NCBI GenBank assembly: GCA_045652425.1
Contig: JAZRUG010000038.1
Location: 1 to 60,251, forward strand
Length of the DNA stretch: 60,251 nucleotides
Reading direction: 5' to 3'
Origin: RGIG1995 sp045652425
Lineage (GTDB): Bacteria > Bacillota > Clostridia > Oscillospirales > CAG-272
The notes under the pieces are model-generated. The model made no database searches. It was not told the origin of the DNA and worked only from the letters and a program-made list of their open reading frames with translations. A program made the translations under genes and the position numbers. Below, piece after piece: positions 19,147 to 26,614 of the stretch (its first letter is position 1; every line of letters begins with the position of its first letter).

Positions 19147-19638
19147 TCACTTAAATTTTGATAAAAGCGAACCGTTTGTGTGCGCGTGGCAAACAGCAAT
19201 CGCAAGAGCATCAGCCGTATCGTCAAGCTTTGGCTTTTTTTCGAGGTTTAGAAAATTCACAACCATAGCAATAACTTGCTTCTTTTCCGCCCTACCGTAT
19301 CCAACTACAGCTTGTTTAACTTGCAAAGGGGTGTATTCATACACCTTCAAATCATTATTAACAGCGCAAAGAAGCATAACACCTCTTGCTTCAGCTACAA
19401 GAATTGCAGTCTTTTGGTTGGTATTGAAGAACAATTCTTCAATTGCCATACAATCGGGCTTGTACATTTTGATCAACGTATCGAGTTCATCATAAATAAC
19501 TTTTATTCTATCAATCGGGTCTGTGTGTGCGGGAGTCGTTATAGCACCGTAAGCCAACGTACGAAAACGCATATTTTTATATTCAATAATCCCGTATCCT
19601 ACAATTGCATAACCGGGGTCTATTCCCAAAATAATCAT
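19147..19638 (-). CDS. ruvC: Crossover junction endodeoxyribonuclease RuvC
   Basis: A 163-residue RNase H-fold resolvase. The acidic catalytic residues are visible: Asp7 in GIDPG, Glu67/68 in AIEELFF, and the Asp pair in LDDTADALA (about 139-143). The ATG at 19638 follows GGGTG; an ATG 12 bases upstream lacks a site and its codons form that motif. It is the first gene of the long minus-strand operon. Confidence 0.95.
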   Translation of the reverse strand: MIILGIDPGYAIVGYGIIEYKNMRFRTLAYGAITTPAHTDPIDRIKVIYDELDTLIKMYKPDCMAIEELFFNTNQKTAILVAEARGVMLLCAVNNDLKVYEYTPLQVKQAVVGYGRAEKKQVIAMVVNFLNLEKKPKLDDTADALAIAVCHAHTNGSLLSKFK

Positions 19639-19669
19639 AAAAACACCCATATATATTAAAAATCATTAT

Positions 19670-19698
19670 ATTATAACATATTAAACAGAATATGTAAA
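19670..19698 (-). promoter_or_regulatory. Sigma-A promoter of the ruvC-led operon
   Basis: On the minus strand: TTTACA, 17-base spacer, TATAAT with an extended TG before the -10 box. It sits 32 bases upstream of the ruvC start and diverges from the spoIIIA promoter. Confidence 0.8.
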
Positions 19699-19723
19699 GA
19701 GAAATAATGTTAATTTTATATTA

Positions 19724-19753
19724 TGTCATATAAGAGATTGTCCGACATATAAT
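19724..19753 (+). promoter_or_regulatory. Candidate sigma-E promoter of spoIIIA
   Basis: TGTCAT (19724-19729), 16 bases, CATATAAT (19746-19753). Read as TCATATA and CATATAAT, this matches six of seven and seven of eight bases of the known Bacillus sigma-E boxes KMATATT and CATACAMT. The spacer on that reading is 13 bases against the usual 14-15. spoIIIA is a mother-cell sigma-E operon, so the context fits. Confidence 0.55.
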
Positions 19754-19786
19754 TGTTTTGAAAGGAATGAAGAAAGGAATAAAAAA

Positions 19787-20644
19787 ATGATTCTTGAAGA
19801 CGCTGTCGAAAAATGCCTCCCCGATGAAGTAACCGAAATAATCCGAAAATATAATAACATAAACGAAATAAGAATGAGGGTAAATTGCAATGTCACATTA
19901 ACAGTAGAAAATAAGAACGTAATTTGTAATTATGTAACCACAAAAAAAGACATTGAATATACGTTTACCCACTTCTGCAAAAGTTCCATTTATTCTTATT
20001 CCGACAATATAAAACAAGGATATATTCCCTTTGATTATGGATATAGAATAGGTGTGTGCGGCAAAGCGGTTTTAGAGAAAAAGGAGGTGATAAGTGTTTC
20101 GGATATTAAATCACTAAACATACGTATCCCTGTCAAAGAAATTAGTATTTCATCTGAATTTTTACAAAATATCCCCTACCAAAAAAGTGTTCTGATTTAT
20201 TCAGCGCCCAACACAGGAAAGACGACGTTATTAAAAACAATAACAGCCTTTTTAAGTTCTCCGCCGCAAAACAAAAGAGTCGTCGTTATTGATTGTAAAA
20301 ACGAACTATATTCAGAGCAACTTCACGAGGGACGTCCAATTGATTTTTTTATAAACTATCCAAAACACACAGCGATTGATTTAGCAGTAAGAAATATGTC
20401 TCCGCAATTTATTATTTGCGATGAAATTGGACTAAATGAGGAAATCGAAAGTCTTATAGAATGTAAAAATTCAGGTGTAGGACTAATATGTTCCGCACAC
20501 GCAAACTCAATTGAAGAATTGTTAAAAAGGAACAACATAAAACACCTTCATAACGCAGGCGTGTTCGGCGGATATATAGGAATTAAACAAATAAACAATA
20601 CGCGTCAATATATAATCACAAAACGAGAGGAAATCAAATTTTGA
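19787..20644 (+). CDS. spoIIIAA: Stage III sporulation protein AA (secretion-type ATPase)
   Basis: A 285-residue VirB11/type II-IV secretion-like ATPase of the SpoIIIA-SpoIIQ channel that links mother cell and forespore. Family segments include YIPFDYGYRIGVCGKA and the Walker B-like FIICDEIG, followed by AHANSIEELL. The P-loop reads SAPNTGKTT, with Ser (about residue 139) where the first Gly of GxxxxGKT is expected; Lys145 and Thr146 are kept. Start follows AAAGGAAT. The stop overlaps the spoIIIAB TTG start. Confidence 0.95.
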   Translation: MILEDAVEKCLPDEVTEIIRKYNNINEIRMRVNCNVTLTVENKNVICNYVTTKKDIEYTFTHFCKSSIYSYSDNIKQGYIPFDYGYRIGVCGKAVLEKKEVISVSDIKSLNIRIPVKEISISSEFLQNIPYQKSVLIYSAPNTGKTTLLKTITAFLSSPPQNKRVVVIDCKNELYSEQLHEGRPIDFFINYPKHTAIDLAVRNMSPQFIICDEIGLNEEIESLIECKNSGVGLICSAHANSIEELLKRNNIKHLHNAGVFGGYIGIKQINNTRQYIITKREEIKF

Positions 20645-21117
20645 AAATATTTGGTTTAAGTTTAATTTTTGTATGTTCGGTTGGAATAGGAGTTTACATA
20701 TCACGTATACAAAAAAAAGTTTTGGAACAAGCAAAAGAAATACTTGATTTTATGATTTATATAAAACAACAAATTGAATATTTCAATATGCCTTTAAACG
20801 AAATATACAGTTCGTTTGAAAACCAAAACCAAATCTTCTCCTCTCTTGTAAATGAAATATCTGCAAATGGCTGGAATATATCTTTGAAAAACAAAAATAA
20901 TATCATTCTACCCGACAACTGCATATCAATACTTAATAATTTCGGAAATATGCTTGGAAAAAGTGAAAAAAAAGATCAATTACAAAAATGTAATTACTAC
21001 ATAAGAGAATTTGAACTTGAATACGAAAAACTGAAACAAAATATTCCACAAAAAACAAAAGCTTCATTCGCTTTATCTATATATATTGGTTTGATGATAA
21101 TAATTATATTTTTATGA
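20641..21117 (+). CDS. spoIIIAB: Stage III sporulation protein AB
   Basis: A 158-residue membrane protein with an N-terminal helix, a coiled cytoplasmic middle part and a C-terminal helix, with distant likeness to type II secretion GspF proteins. The segment IYIKQQIEYFNMPLNEIY fits the family. Translation starts at TTG, overlapping the spoIIIAA stop codon. It is the inner-membrane platform candidate of the channel. Confidence 0.92.
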   Translation: MKIFGLSLIFVCSVGIGVYISRIQKKVLEQAKEILDFMIYIKQQIEYFNMPLNEIYSSFENQNQIFSSLVNEISANGWNISLKNKNNIILPDNCISILNNFGNMLGKSEKKDQLQKCNYYIREFELEYEKLKQNIPQKTKASFALSIYIGLMIIIIFL

Positions 21118-21129
21118 GGTATTAAAAAG

Positions 21130-21324
21130 ATGGACATTTCATTAATATTAAAAGTATCAGGTATAGGTTTGCTTATAAGCGTTGTTTGTCAAATACTATC
21201 TAAATCCGGGCGAGATGACCAGGCTATGTTCGTTTCGATAGCAGGTATTATTATAGTTTTAATGTTGCTTATTAAAGAATTTTCAGCTCTTATAAACACA
21301 ATAAAAACTCTTTTCGGGCTATGA
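21130..21324 (+). CDS. spoIIIAC: Stage III sporulation protein AC
   Basis: A 64-residue two-helix membrane protein with the family wording KVSGIGLLISVVCQILSKSG and DDQAMFVSIAGII. GAGGT sits 11 bases upstream. The last four bases overlap spoIIIAD as ATGA, so the two small membrane proteins are coupled. Confidence 0.95.
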   Translation: MDISLILKVSGIGLLISVVCQILSKSGRDDQAMFVSIAGIIIVLMLLIKEFSALINTIKTLFGL

Positions 21325-21707
21325 ATGAGATTTATATACTTTGCGGAATAACAACGCTTTCGGTAATAATTATTATCTTTTTAAAAAAACTAAAAAGCGA
21401 TACGGCACTTCCGCTCTCACTTTTATTAGGGATTGTGTTGTTAAGACAAGCACTAAACATCTTTCGGGAAAACAAAACGTTCTTCGAAAGAATAGCAGGA
21501 GATACCGCATTTACCCAATACGGAAACATCATAGCGAAAGCCTTCGGAATAACGATAATTATTGAATTATTATCCGAGTTCTGCAAAGAAGCAGGAGAAA
21601 ACTCAATAGCTGCAAAAATTGAATTATTGGGAAAGATTGAACTAGTTGTTTTGAGTTTACCTTTGATAGAAAATATTTTGGAAATAGTAAAGAAAATAAT
21701 TTTTTAA
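21321..21707 (+). CDS. spoIIIAD: Stage III sporulation protein AD
   Basis: A 128-residue polytopic membrane protein with three to four helices, homologous in part to SpoIIIAC. The segment AKAFGITIIIELLSEFCKEA with nearby GENSIAAKIELLGK is characteristic. It starts within the spoIIIAC stop region (ATGA). Confidence 0.95.
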   Translation: MNEIYILCGITTLSVIIIIFLKKLKSDTALPLSLLLGIVLLRQALNIFRENKTFFERIAGDTAFTQYGNIIAKAFGITIIIELLSEFCKEAGENSIAAKIELLGKIELVVLSLPLIENILEIVKKIIF

Positions 21708-21721
21708 AAAAGAGGGGAATT

Positions 21722-22864
21722 TTGAGAATTTTAAAATACTTATCGTTTGGGATTATATTTATTGTAATTATGTCATTAAACACAATTAATGTCCTTGCGT
21801 TTTCTCCCGAAAAAATTGAAGAAGAACTCGATATAAATTCTCTTATCAACATTTTACCTGATTACATAAAAGAGTACCTTCCGCAGAACATAAAAGATAC
21901 CGATAATTTAATAAATAATATCCAGAAAACCGACTATGGTTCATTTATAGAGATTTTATTAAACATTACAAAAAAAGTATTTCCGCAAACACTAAAGAAA
22001 TTTTATTCCCTGCTTGGAATACTGATTACTCTCTCAATTGTGAATGCGCTAAAAGAAAATATAACTACAACAGCATATTCGAAAGGACTAGCCTTATTAA
22101 CAACGGCTGTTTTATCAATCTTTATTTACGATTTTCTTGACGATATATGGAAAGATGCAGAATTTTACATTTCAACTCTAAATTCGTTTATAAACGCATT
22201 GATTCCGGTTATGACTCTTTTGTATACAATGGGTGGAAATGTTTCAACGGCAATTGTCAATTCATCAGGGTTAGCGATGATATTAACTTTTTCGAACGGC
22301 ATCGTTTATTCCTGTATACTTCCCTTGTCAAAGATATGTTTCGGACTTACACTTGCCGGAAACGTTGGAAATATAAAAGGTGTTTCAGAGACAATTAAAA
22401 CATTAAAAAACTTTTTAACAATTACACTTTCAGGGATTATAACATTATTTTCAATATTTCTCCTATTTAAAACAAATCTGTCAGCAAGCGCAGACGGCGC
22501 GGCTTCAAGAACAATAAAATTTGCGGGAAGTTTTATACCGGTAATAGGAAGTGCATTAGGCGAAACAGTAAGAAGTCTTATGACTGGATTAAAAATAATA
22601 AAAAGTTCTGTAGGTTTTTTGGGTATTATTATTGTACTCGCAATAACACTCCCTGTATTTTTCAAAACACTTTCAGCAAAAATATGCATAGATATATCGG
22701 TTGTAATATCTTCACTTCTCGGGTGCGAAAAAGAAAGCAGTTTTTTGAAAAACATTGGGGGGATTATAAATTTCCTTCTCGCAATAATTTTTACGACGTC
22801 GCTTATGTTTGTTTTTGAATTAATCGTATTTGTTGTAATTTCCCCGTCGCTAGGTACAGTATAA
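21722..22864 (+). CDS. spoIIIAE: Stage III sporulation protein AE
   Basis: A 380-residue membrane protein with an N-terminal signal-like helix and about seven more hydrophobic segments. Family stretches include YTMGGNVSTAIVNSSGLAM and the final VFVVISPSLGTV. It starts at TTG with GAGGGG upstream, and its stop overlaps the spoIIIAF ATG as TAATG. It is likely the main membrane component of the feeding-tube channel. Confidence 0.95.
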   Translation: MRILKYLSFGIIFIVIMSLNTINVLAFSPEKIEEELDINSLINILPDYIKEYLPQNIKDTDNLINNIQKTDYGSFIEILLNITKKVFPQTLKKFYSLLGILITLSIVNALKENITTTAYSKGLALLTTAVLSIFIYDFLDDIWKDAEFYISTLNSFINALIPVMTLLYTMGGNVSTAIVNSSGLAMILTFSNGIVYSCILPLSKICFGLTLAGNVGNIKGVSETIKTLKNFLTITLSGIITLFSIFLLFKTNLSASADGAASRTIKFAGSFIPVIGSALGETVRSLMTGLKIIKSSVGFLGIIIVLAITLPVFFKTLSAKICIDISVVISSLLGCEKESSFLKNIGGIINFLLAIIFTTSLMFVFELIVFVVISPSLGTV

Positions 22865-23334
22865 TGGAAAATTTAAAAAATACAATTTATGGTTTAGCGG
22901 TAATTTCAATAACCGCAGGAATATTAGATGTATTGAATGCATCGGAAAAATTAAGTAAATACACCAAATATCTCACTTCCCTAGTTGTTATTTTAGCTTT
23001 ATTATCACCTTTCAAAAATATAATTTCAGATTTATCTTATACACTAAATCAATCATATTTTGATAAAAACATTTCAGCACAAGAAACATCTCCTGAATTA
23101 AAAAATGCAATAAAATCAGCAATAGACTACGATTTATCTAACCGTTTGTCAATTCCGCATAATGCATTCGAAACCGAAATCATTTTATCATCAACCGGGT
23201 TGGATACGCTCATCGAATCTGTAACAATCACTATAACCGATAAAAATTACAACCGATACAGCAAAAGAATAGAATATTATATAAAAAACGATTACGGATG
23301 CAACGCAAACGTCATTCAATGTTTTAAGGAGTAA
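22864..23334 (+). CDS. spoIIIAF: Stage III sporulation protein AF
   Basis: A 156-residue protein with two N-terminal helices, including the KYTKYLTSLVVILALLSPFK segment typical of the family, and a soluble C-terminal domain facing the intermembrane space. It is coupled to spoIIIAE by a TAATG overlap. Confidence 0.9.
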   Translation: MENLKNTIYGLAVISITAGILDVLNASEKLSKYTKYLTSLVVILALLSPFKNIISDLSYTLNQSYFDKNISAQETSPELKNAIKSAIDYDLSNRLSIPHNAFETEIILSSTGLDTLIESVTITITDKNYNRYSKRIEYYIKNDYGCNANVIQCFKE

Positions 23335-23341
23335 AAAAGAG

Positions 23342-23797
23342 TTGACAAACATATTAGAAACCATAAAAAAGAAAAGAGGCATATTGTTTATGCTGATTGG
23401 GATTGTACTTGGGATATTTTTGTTGCTTACGGATGGCCAATCACAAAAGTCATCAACAACTGATCAAACCACGCTATTCACAGAAGATTACGTTATCTCA
23501 CTCGAGAAAAAAACAGAAGATATGTTAAACAGGATAAAAGGAGTAGCTGATGCAAAAGTAATGATTACTTTAAAAAACAGCGGAGAGCAAGTGTTTGCCA
23601 TGGACGGTTCGGACACAAACCCCAAACACGTAATAGTTGATGACGAGGTGGTATGTATTAATGAACTTATGCCAGAAATCGAGGGAGTTGCCGTTGTGTG
23701 TAACGGCGGCAACAATGCACTAACTAAACAAAAAATTACCGAGCTTTTATCATCGTTGCTCGGAATATACAGTACACACATATACATAACGGAATAG
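23342..23797 (+). CDS. spoIIIAG: Stage III sporulation protein AG
   Basis: A 151-residue single-pass protein with an N-terminal helix (LFMLIGIVLGIFLLL) and a ring-building domain related to EscJ/PrgK. The tail IEGVAVVCNGGNN with SLLGIYSTHIYI fits the family well. It starts at TTG, ten bases after AAGGAG, and forms the multimeric ring in the intermembrane space. Confidence 0.94.
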   Translation: MTNILETIKKKRGILFMLIGIVLGIFLLLTDGQSQKSSTTDQTTLFTEDYVISLEKKTEDMLNRIKGVADAKVMITLKNSGEQVFAMDGSDTNPKHVIVDDEVVCINELMPEIEGVAVVCNGGNNALTKQKITELLSSLLGIYSTHIYITE

Positions 23798-23808
23798 GAG
23801 GGATAACA

Positions 23809-23838
23809 TGTCATAATTCTATATTTAAAACATATAAT
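23809..23838 (+). promoter_or_regulatory. Candidate second sigma-E promoter, before spoIIIAH
   Basis: TGTCAT (23809-23814), 16 bases, CATATAAT (23831-23838): the same boxes and the same spacing as the candidate upstream of spoIIIAA. It lies in the 80-base gap between spoIIIAG and spoIIIAH, the largest gap in the operon. Internal sigma-E promoters in spoIIIA are known in Bacillus subtilis. Confidence 0.5.
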
Positions 23839-23877
23839 TTATCATAACAATTCTACTATTTACGGAGGAACGAACGC

Positions 23878-24492
23878 ATGGAAATAAAATCACTTTGTAT
23901 CAGTCCAAAACACATTAACCAAAAACTAACGGAAACATTAAAAAAGACAAAACAGAAGATTAGAGACAAAAATTTCTGGAAACTTGACAAAAAGAAAGTA
24001 ATGATTGCAAGTGCAGTTGTTTTAATAGGCGCTGCAATTTATTTAAACTACATATTTTTCCTCGATGAGTCACAGTCGGTGAATTTGACAGATCCACAGC
24101 AACAAAACACCGAAGCGATAAACAACACTGAAGAAGGAATGGAGCTGAATTACTTTGCCCAGGCAGTACTTGACAGACAAAAAGCAAGAGATGAAGCCCT
24201 TGAAGTACTCCAGATTGTTGTAGACAACGAAGATGCACTTGCCGAATCAAAAGATACTGCCTTACAGCAAATGTCGCAAATCGCAGACGATATGCAAAAA
24301 GAATCAAACATTGAATCGTTAGTTGTTTCAAAAGGGTTTGATGAATGTGTTGCAGTAATAAATGAAGGAAAATGCAACGTTATAGTAAAAAGTGACGGAC
24401 TGCTTGCAAATCAAATATCACAAATAAAAGAAATTGTATATGAGCAAGCATCAATTACACCTATAAACGTAAAAATAATCGAAAAGAATTAA
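23878..24492 (+). CDS. spoIIIAH: Stage III sporulation protein AH
   Basis: A 204-residue single-pass protein with a basic N-terminal tail, one helix (about residues 41-61), an acidic/Gln-rich linker and a C-terminal ring-building domain of the YscJ/FliF type. The C-terminus contains GFDECVAVINEGKCNVIVKS, typical of SpoIIIAH. In Bacillus it binds forespore SpoIIQ through this domain. A strong CGGAGG precedes the ATG. It closes the complete AA-AH set. Confidence 0.95.
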   Translation: MEIKSLCISPKHINQKLTETLKKTKQKIRDKNFWKLDKKKVMIASAVVLIGAAIYLNYIFFLDESQSVNLTDPQQQNTEAINNTEEGMELNYFAQAVLDRQKARDEALEVLQIVVDNEDALAESKDTALQQMSQIADDMQKESNIESLVVSKGFDECVAVINEGKCNVIVKSDGLLANQISQIKEIVYEQASITPINVKIIEKN

Positions 24493-24516
24493 AAAACAAC
24501 TCCAAGCTTAAAGTTG

Positions 24517-24562
24517 ATATGCCCCCCAAAAGTTAGACACTTTTGGAGGTGCATATTTTTTT
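24517..24562 (+). terminator. Terminator after spoIIIA, with IS-end-like wording
   Basis: ATATGCCCCCCAAAAGT (24517-24533) folds back on ACTTTTGGAGGTGCATAT (24539-24556), followed by T7. The arm text CCCCCAAAAGTTAGACA resembles terminal repeats of IS150-group IS3 elements as I remember them, so the terminator may be a domesticated insertion-sequence end. Confidence 0.75.
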
Positions 24563-24605
24563 GGTTATAGAAAACCACCAGATTAGCTGGTGGTTTTCTA
24601 TAACC
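24563..24605. repeat. Perfect 19-bp inverted repeat
   Basis: GGTTATAGAAAACCACCAG (24563-24581), loop ATTAG, CTGGTGGTTTTCTATAACC (24587-24605), with T7 before and A8 after. The ACCACC/GGTGGT core recalls the ACCACCGGC hairpin at 60119-60141. It lies between two terminators and belongs to no gene; a MITE or decayed insertion-sequence relic is possible. Confidence 0.8.
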
Positions 24606-24642
24606 AAAAAAACAAGCAATGTATAATCAAATACATTGCTTG
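24605..24642 (-). terminator. Terminator of the G5/3D protein gene
   Basis: On the minus strand CAAGCAATGTAT, loop TTGATT, ATACATTGCTTG, then T8. It lies 37 bases after the stop codon of the 24679-25677 gene. Confidence 0.88.
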
Positions 24643-24678
24643 AAATTTTGAACCGGCTCCGCTTTTGCAGAGGGGCAA

Positions 24679-25677
24679 TTATTCTAAAATATATACACGC
24701 ATATTTCTTCTTCCAAACTGTAAAAGTTGTTGAAGCGTACCTTCCATATAAACGTCAATAATATTCCCTTTTATAGCACCACCCGTATCTTCAGCATAAC
24801 AAACACCAATGTCTTTATAACTGCCTTTAACATATACGGTTGTTCCGAGTGGAATAACTTTAGGATCAACAGCAATTACACCCTCCCTTGCGAGTGTACC
24901 GGTTGCAGTAACTTCACCCGAACCGTCTGCTTTTCCATAGCAAGTAGCTTGAACATCGAGATAATATGAGTAATTATATGTTTTACCGTCTTTTCCAACG
25001 AACGAGCCGCCAACGCCAAGTTCAACAACCTCGGTAATAGGTTCAACCGATGTAACTTGCTTAATTAACTCTTCACTCTCAAAAACGCCGTTAACATATT
25101 TCTTACGATAGGTGCTGGTTAGTTTTCCGTTTTCACCTTTTGTAATAGTATTTTTCTTTCCTTTAGGAATAGTTTGAATTTCGATGGTTTTTGTATCAAA
25201 AGGAATAGCCGAATCAACAAAAACATCTTCATATGTTATTGAATCAATAACAACTTCCATACCGTCGTATACAACAGTGTCAAGTGGGAAATTAACAATA
25301 CAAGTATCGTCAATGGAAATTCCGCGATCTTCAAGAACATCCTTCAACTCAACAGCTTCAATTGAAATGATAAGTTTGTCGCCACCTCTATCGACAATCG
25401 AAAATGTAACCGTCGGTTTATAAGCGGAGAAAACTGAATTATACGAAGAATATTCCGGAGAATTCAAAGTATAGACAGGTGAAGAAACAAAAACAGAACC
25501 GTCAAAAGCAATATTTACTGCAACAACCCCTGTAATGAATATCGCTGCAAACAAGAAAATAAATGCAAAATACAGCAACCGCTTTCCTGTCTTATTCATT
25601 TTCATTCTTGAAACGCCCGTGTTTGATATACGATTGGAATACAGTTCAAAACTATTCATATCTTTCTGAACTTGCAT
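24679..25677 (-). CDS. Membrane-anchored G5 and 3D domain cell-wall protein
   Basis: A 332-residue protein with one N-terminal membrane helix (about residues 31-55), a DUF348-like segment, a G5 domain (about 165-235) and a C-terminal 3D domain. The three family aspartates are visible in AVDPKVIPLGTTVYV, AEDTGG and NIIDVYM. 3D domains occur in YabE/YocH/YuiC-type autolysins and in MltA-like lytic transglycosylases, so the protein probably cleaves or remodels peptidoglycan. AAAGGAGGAG lies directly before the start. It has its own promoter and terminator. Confidence 0.88.
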   Translation of the reverse strand: MQVQKDMNSFELYSNRISNTGVSRMKMNKTGKRLLYFAFIFLFAAIFITGVVAVNIAFDGSVFVSSPVYTLNSPEYSSYNSVFSAYKPTVTFSIVDRGGDKLIISIEAVELKDVLEDRGISIDDTCIVNFPLDTVVYDGMEVVIDSITYEDVFVDSAIPFDTKTIEIQTIPKGKKNTITKGENGKLTSTYRKKYVNGVFESEELIKQVTSVEPITEVVELGVGGSFVGKDGKTYNYSYYLDVQATCYGKADGSGEVTATGTLAREGVIAVDPKVIPLGTTVYVKGSYKDIGVCYAEDTGGAIKGNIIDVYMEGTLQQLLQFGRRNMRVYILE

Positions 25678-25743
25678 ATTCTCCTCCTTTAAATGCGATT
25701 ATACACACACCAAAGTGTGCATAAAACTGCAGGAAACACGCAG

Positions 25744-25772
25744 ATTATAGCACAAAAATGGTGTTTTGTCAA
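25744..25772 (-). promoter_or_regulatory. Sigma-A promoter of the G5/3D gene
   Basis: On the minus strand TTGACA, 17-base spacer, TATAAT: perfect boxes. The leader of about 60 bases contains a small hairpin (CACAC TTTG GTGTG near 25702-25717). Confidence 0.85.
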
Positions 25773-26119
25773 CTTTATTATGGTAATTTTTGGCAATTAC
25801 AGAATTGTTAATATTAACATTTCTTCTTGTATATTATGTATAAAAGTTTTTTTTGCAATGCATGACACCTTTTTCTATAGTGGGATTTGTAAATTCAACT
25901 TTATAATTTCTGCATTTTGCACAAACAAAAAATGTATAAAATCCGATATTTTTTGCATAAAAATCGTATTTAAACGATAATATCACCCAAAAAAAATCAA
26001 AATAAATCACTCTATAAACCTACTTACAATTTCACAGAAAATACTAAGTAGACAAGTTTCCTTTTTATGATTGTATTCATGTTAGTAAACATATATTCCC
26101 TTCAGCTAATTATTGACAC
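25773..26119. other. AT-rich intergenic stretch without a supported gene
   Basis: About 350 bases between the G5/3D promoter and the dut terminator. The only notable element is the palindrome GTTAATATTAAC (25807-25818). A plus-strand open frame here has no ribosome site and an unusual, Cys/Ile-rich composition, so I do not call it. Confidence 0.5.
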
Positions 26120-26120
26120 A

Positions 26121-26165
26121 AAAAAGACTTGCAACTCATCATTGACTAAGTTGCAAGTCTTTTTT
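26121..26165 (-). terminator. Terminator of the methyltransferase-topB-dut operon
   Basis: AAAAAGACTTGCAACT (26121-26136) pairs with AGTTGCAAGTCTTTTT (26149-26164). On the minus strand the stem is followed by a U tract. Confidence 0.88.
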
Positions 26166-26602
26166 TATTTACTACCGGTAGATCCAAAGCCGCCGGCACC
26201 TCGCTCTGTATCTGTGAGTTCATCTTTTTCGTTAAACTCAGCTTTTAAGAAAGGAGCAATTACCAGTTGAGCTATACGTTCCCCGTCTGAAATTTTTTGT
26301 TCACTAGAACTGTGATTATGCAAAGCGACCATCACTTCGCCTCTATAATCTGCATCGATAACGCCAACCTTATTTGCAGGCGCCAACCCCTTTTTACTCG
26401 CAAGACCGCTTCTTGCATATATAAATCCGCCATAACCTTCAGGGATTTCTAAACTTAAATAAGTATGAACAAGAATAGTTTCATTAGGTTTAATGGATAA
26501 CTCTCCATCGCATACAGCATATAAATCAGCTCCGGCAGAATATCCACTTCCATACGTGGGAATCTTCGCTCTATTATCAAGTTTTTTAATATTAACCAAC
26601 AT
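26165..26602 (-). CDS. dut: Deoxyuridine 5'-triphosphate nucleotidohydrolase (trimeric dUTPase)
   Basis: A 145-residue enzyme that hydrolyses dUTP to dUMP and pyrophosphate. All five dUTPase motifs are present in order: AGADLYA, ARSGLASKKG, VGVIDADYRGEV, GERIAQLVI and the C-terminal P-loop-like RGAGGFGSTG. It is cotranscribed behind topB with a 12-base gap. Confidence 0.96.
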   Translation of the reverse strand: MLVNIKKLDNRAKIPTYGSGYSAGADLYAVCDGELSIKPNETILVHTYLSLEIPEGYGGFIYARSGLASKKGLAPANKVGVIDADYRGEVMVALHNHSSSEQKISDGERIAQLVIAPFLKAEFNEKDELTDTERGAGGFGSTGSK

Positions 26603-26614
26603 ACTGTTTTCTCC

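Noticed and set aside
23808..23816. Two-codon open frame ATG-TCA-TAA behind GGAGGG, before spoIIIAH
   Set aside because: A possible minimal leader peptide, but nine bases are too little evidence and it overlaps the candidate sigma-E -35 box.
25693..25980. 95-codon open frame on the plus strand in an intergenic region
   Set aside because: No ribosome site, rich in Cys and Ile as expected of AT-rich noise, no recognisable motif, and it covers the promoter of the divergent G5/3D gene.
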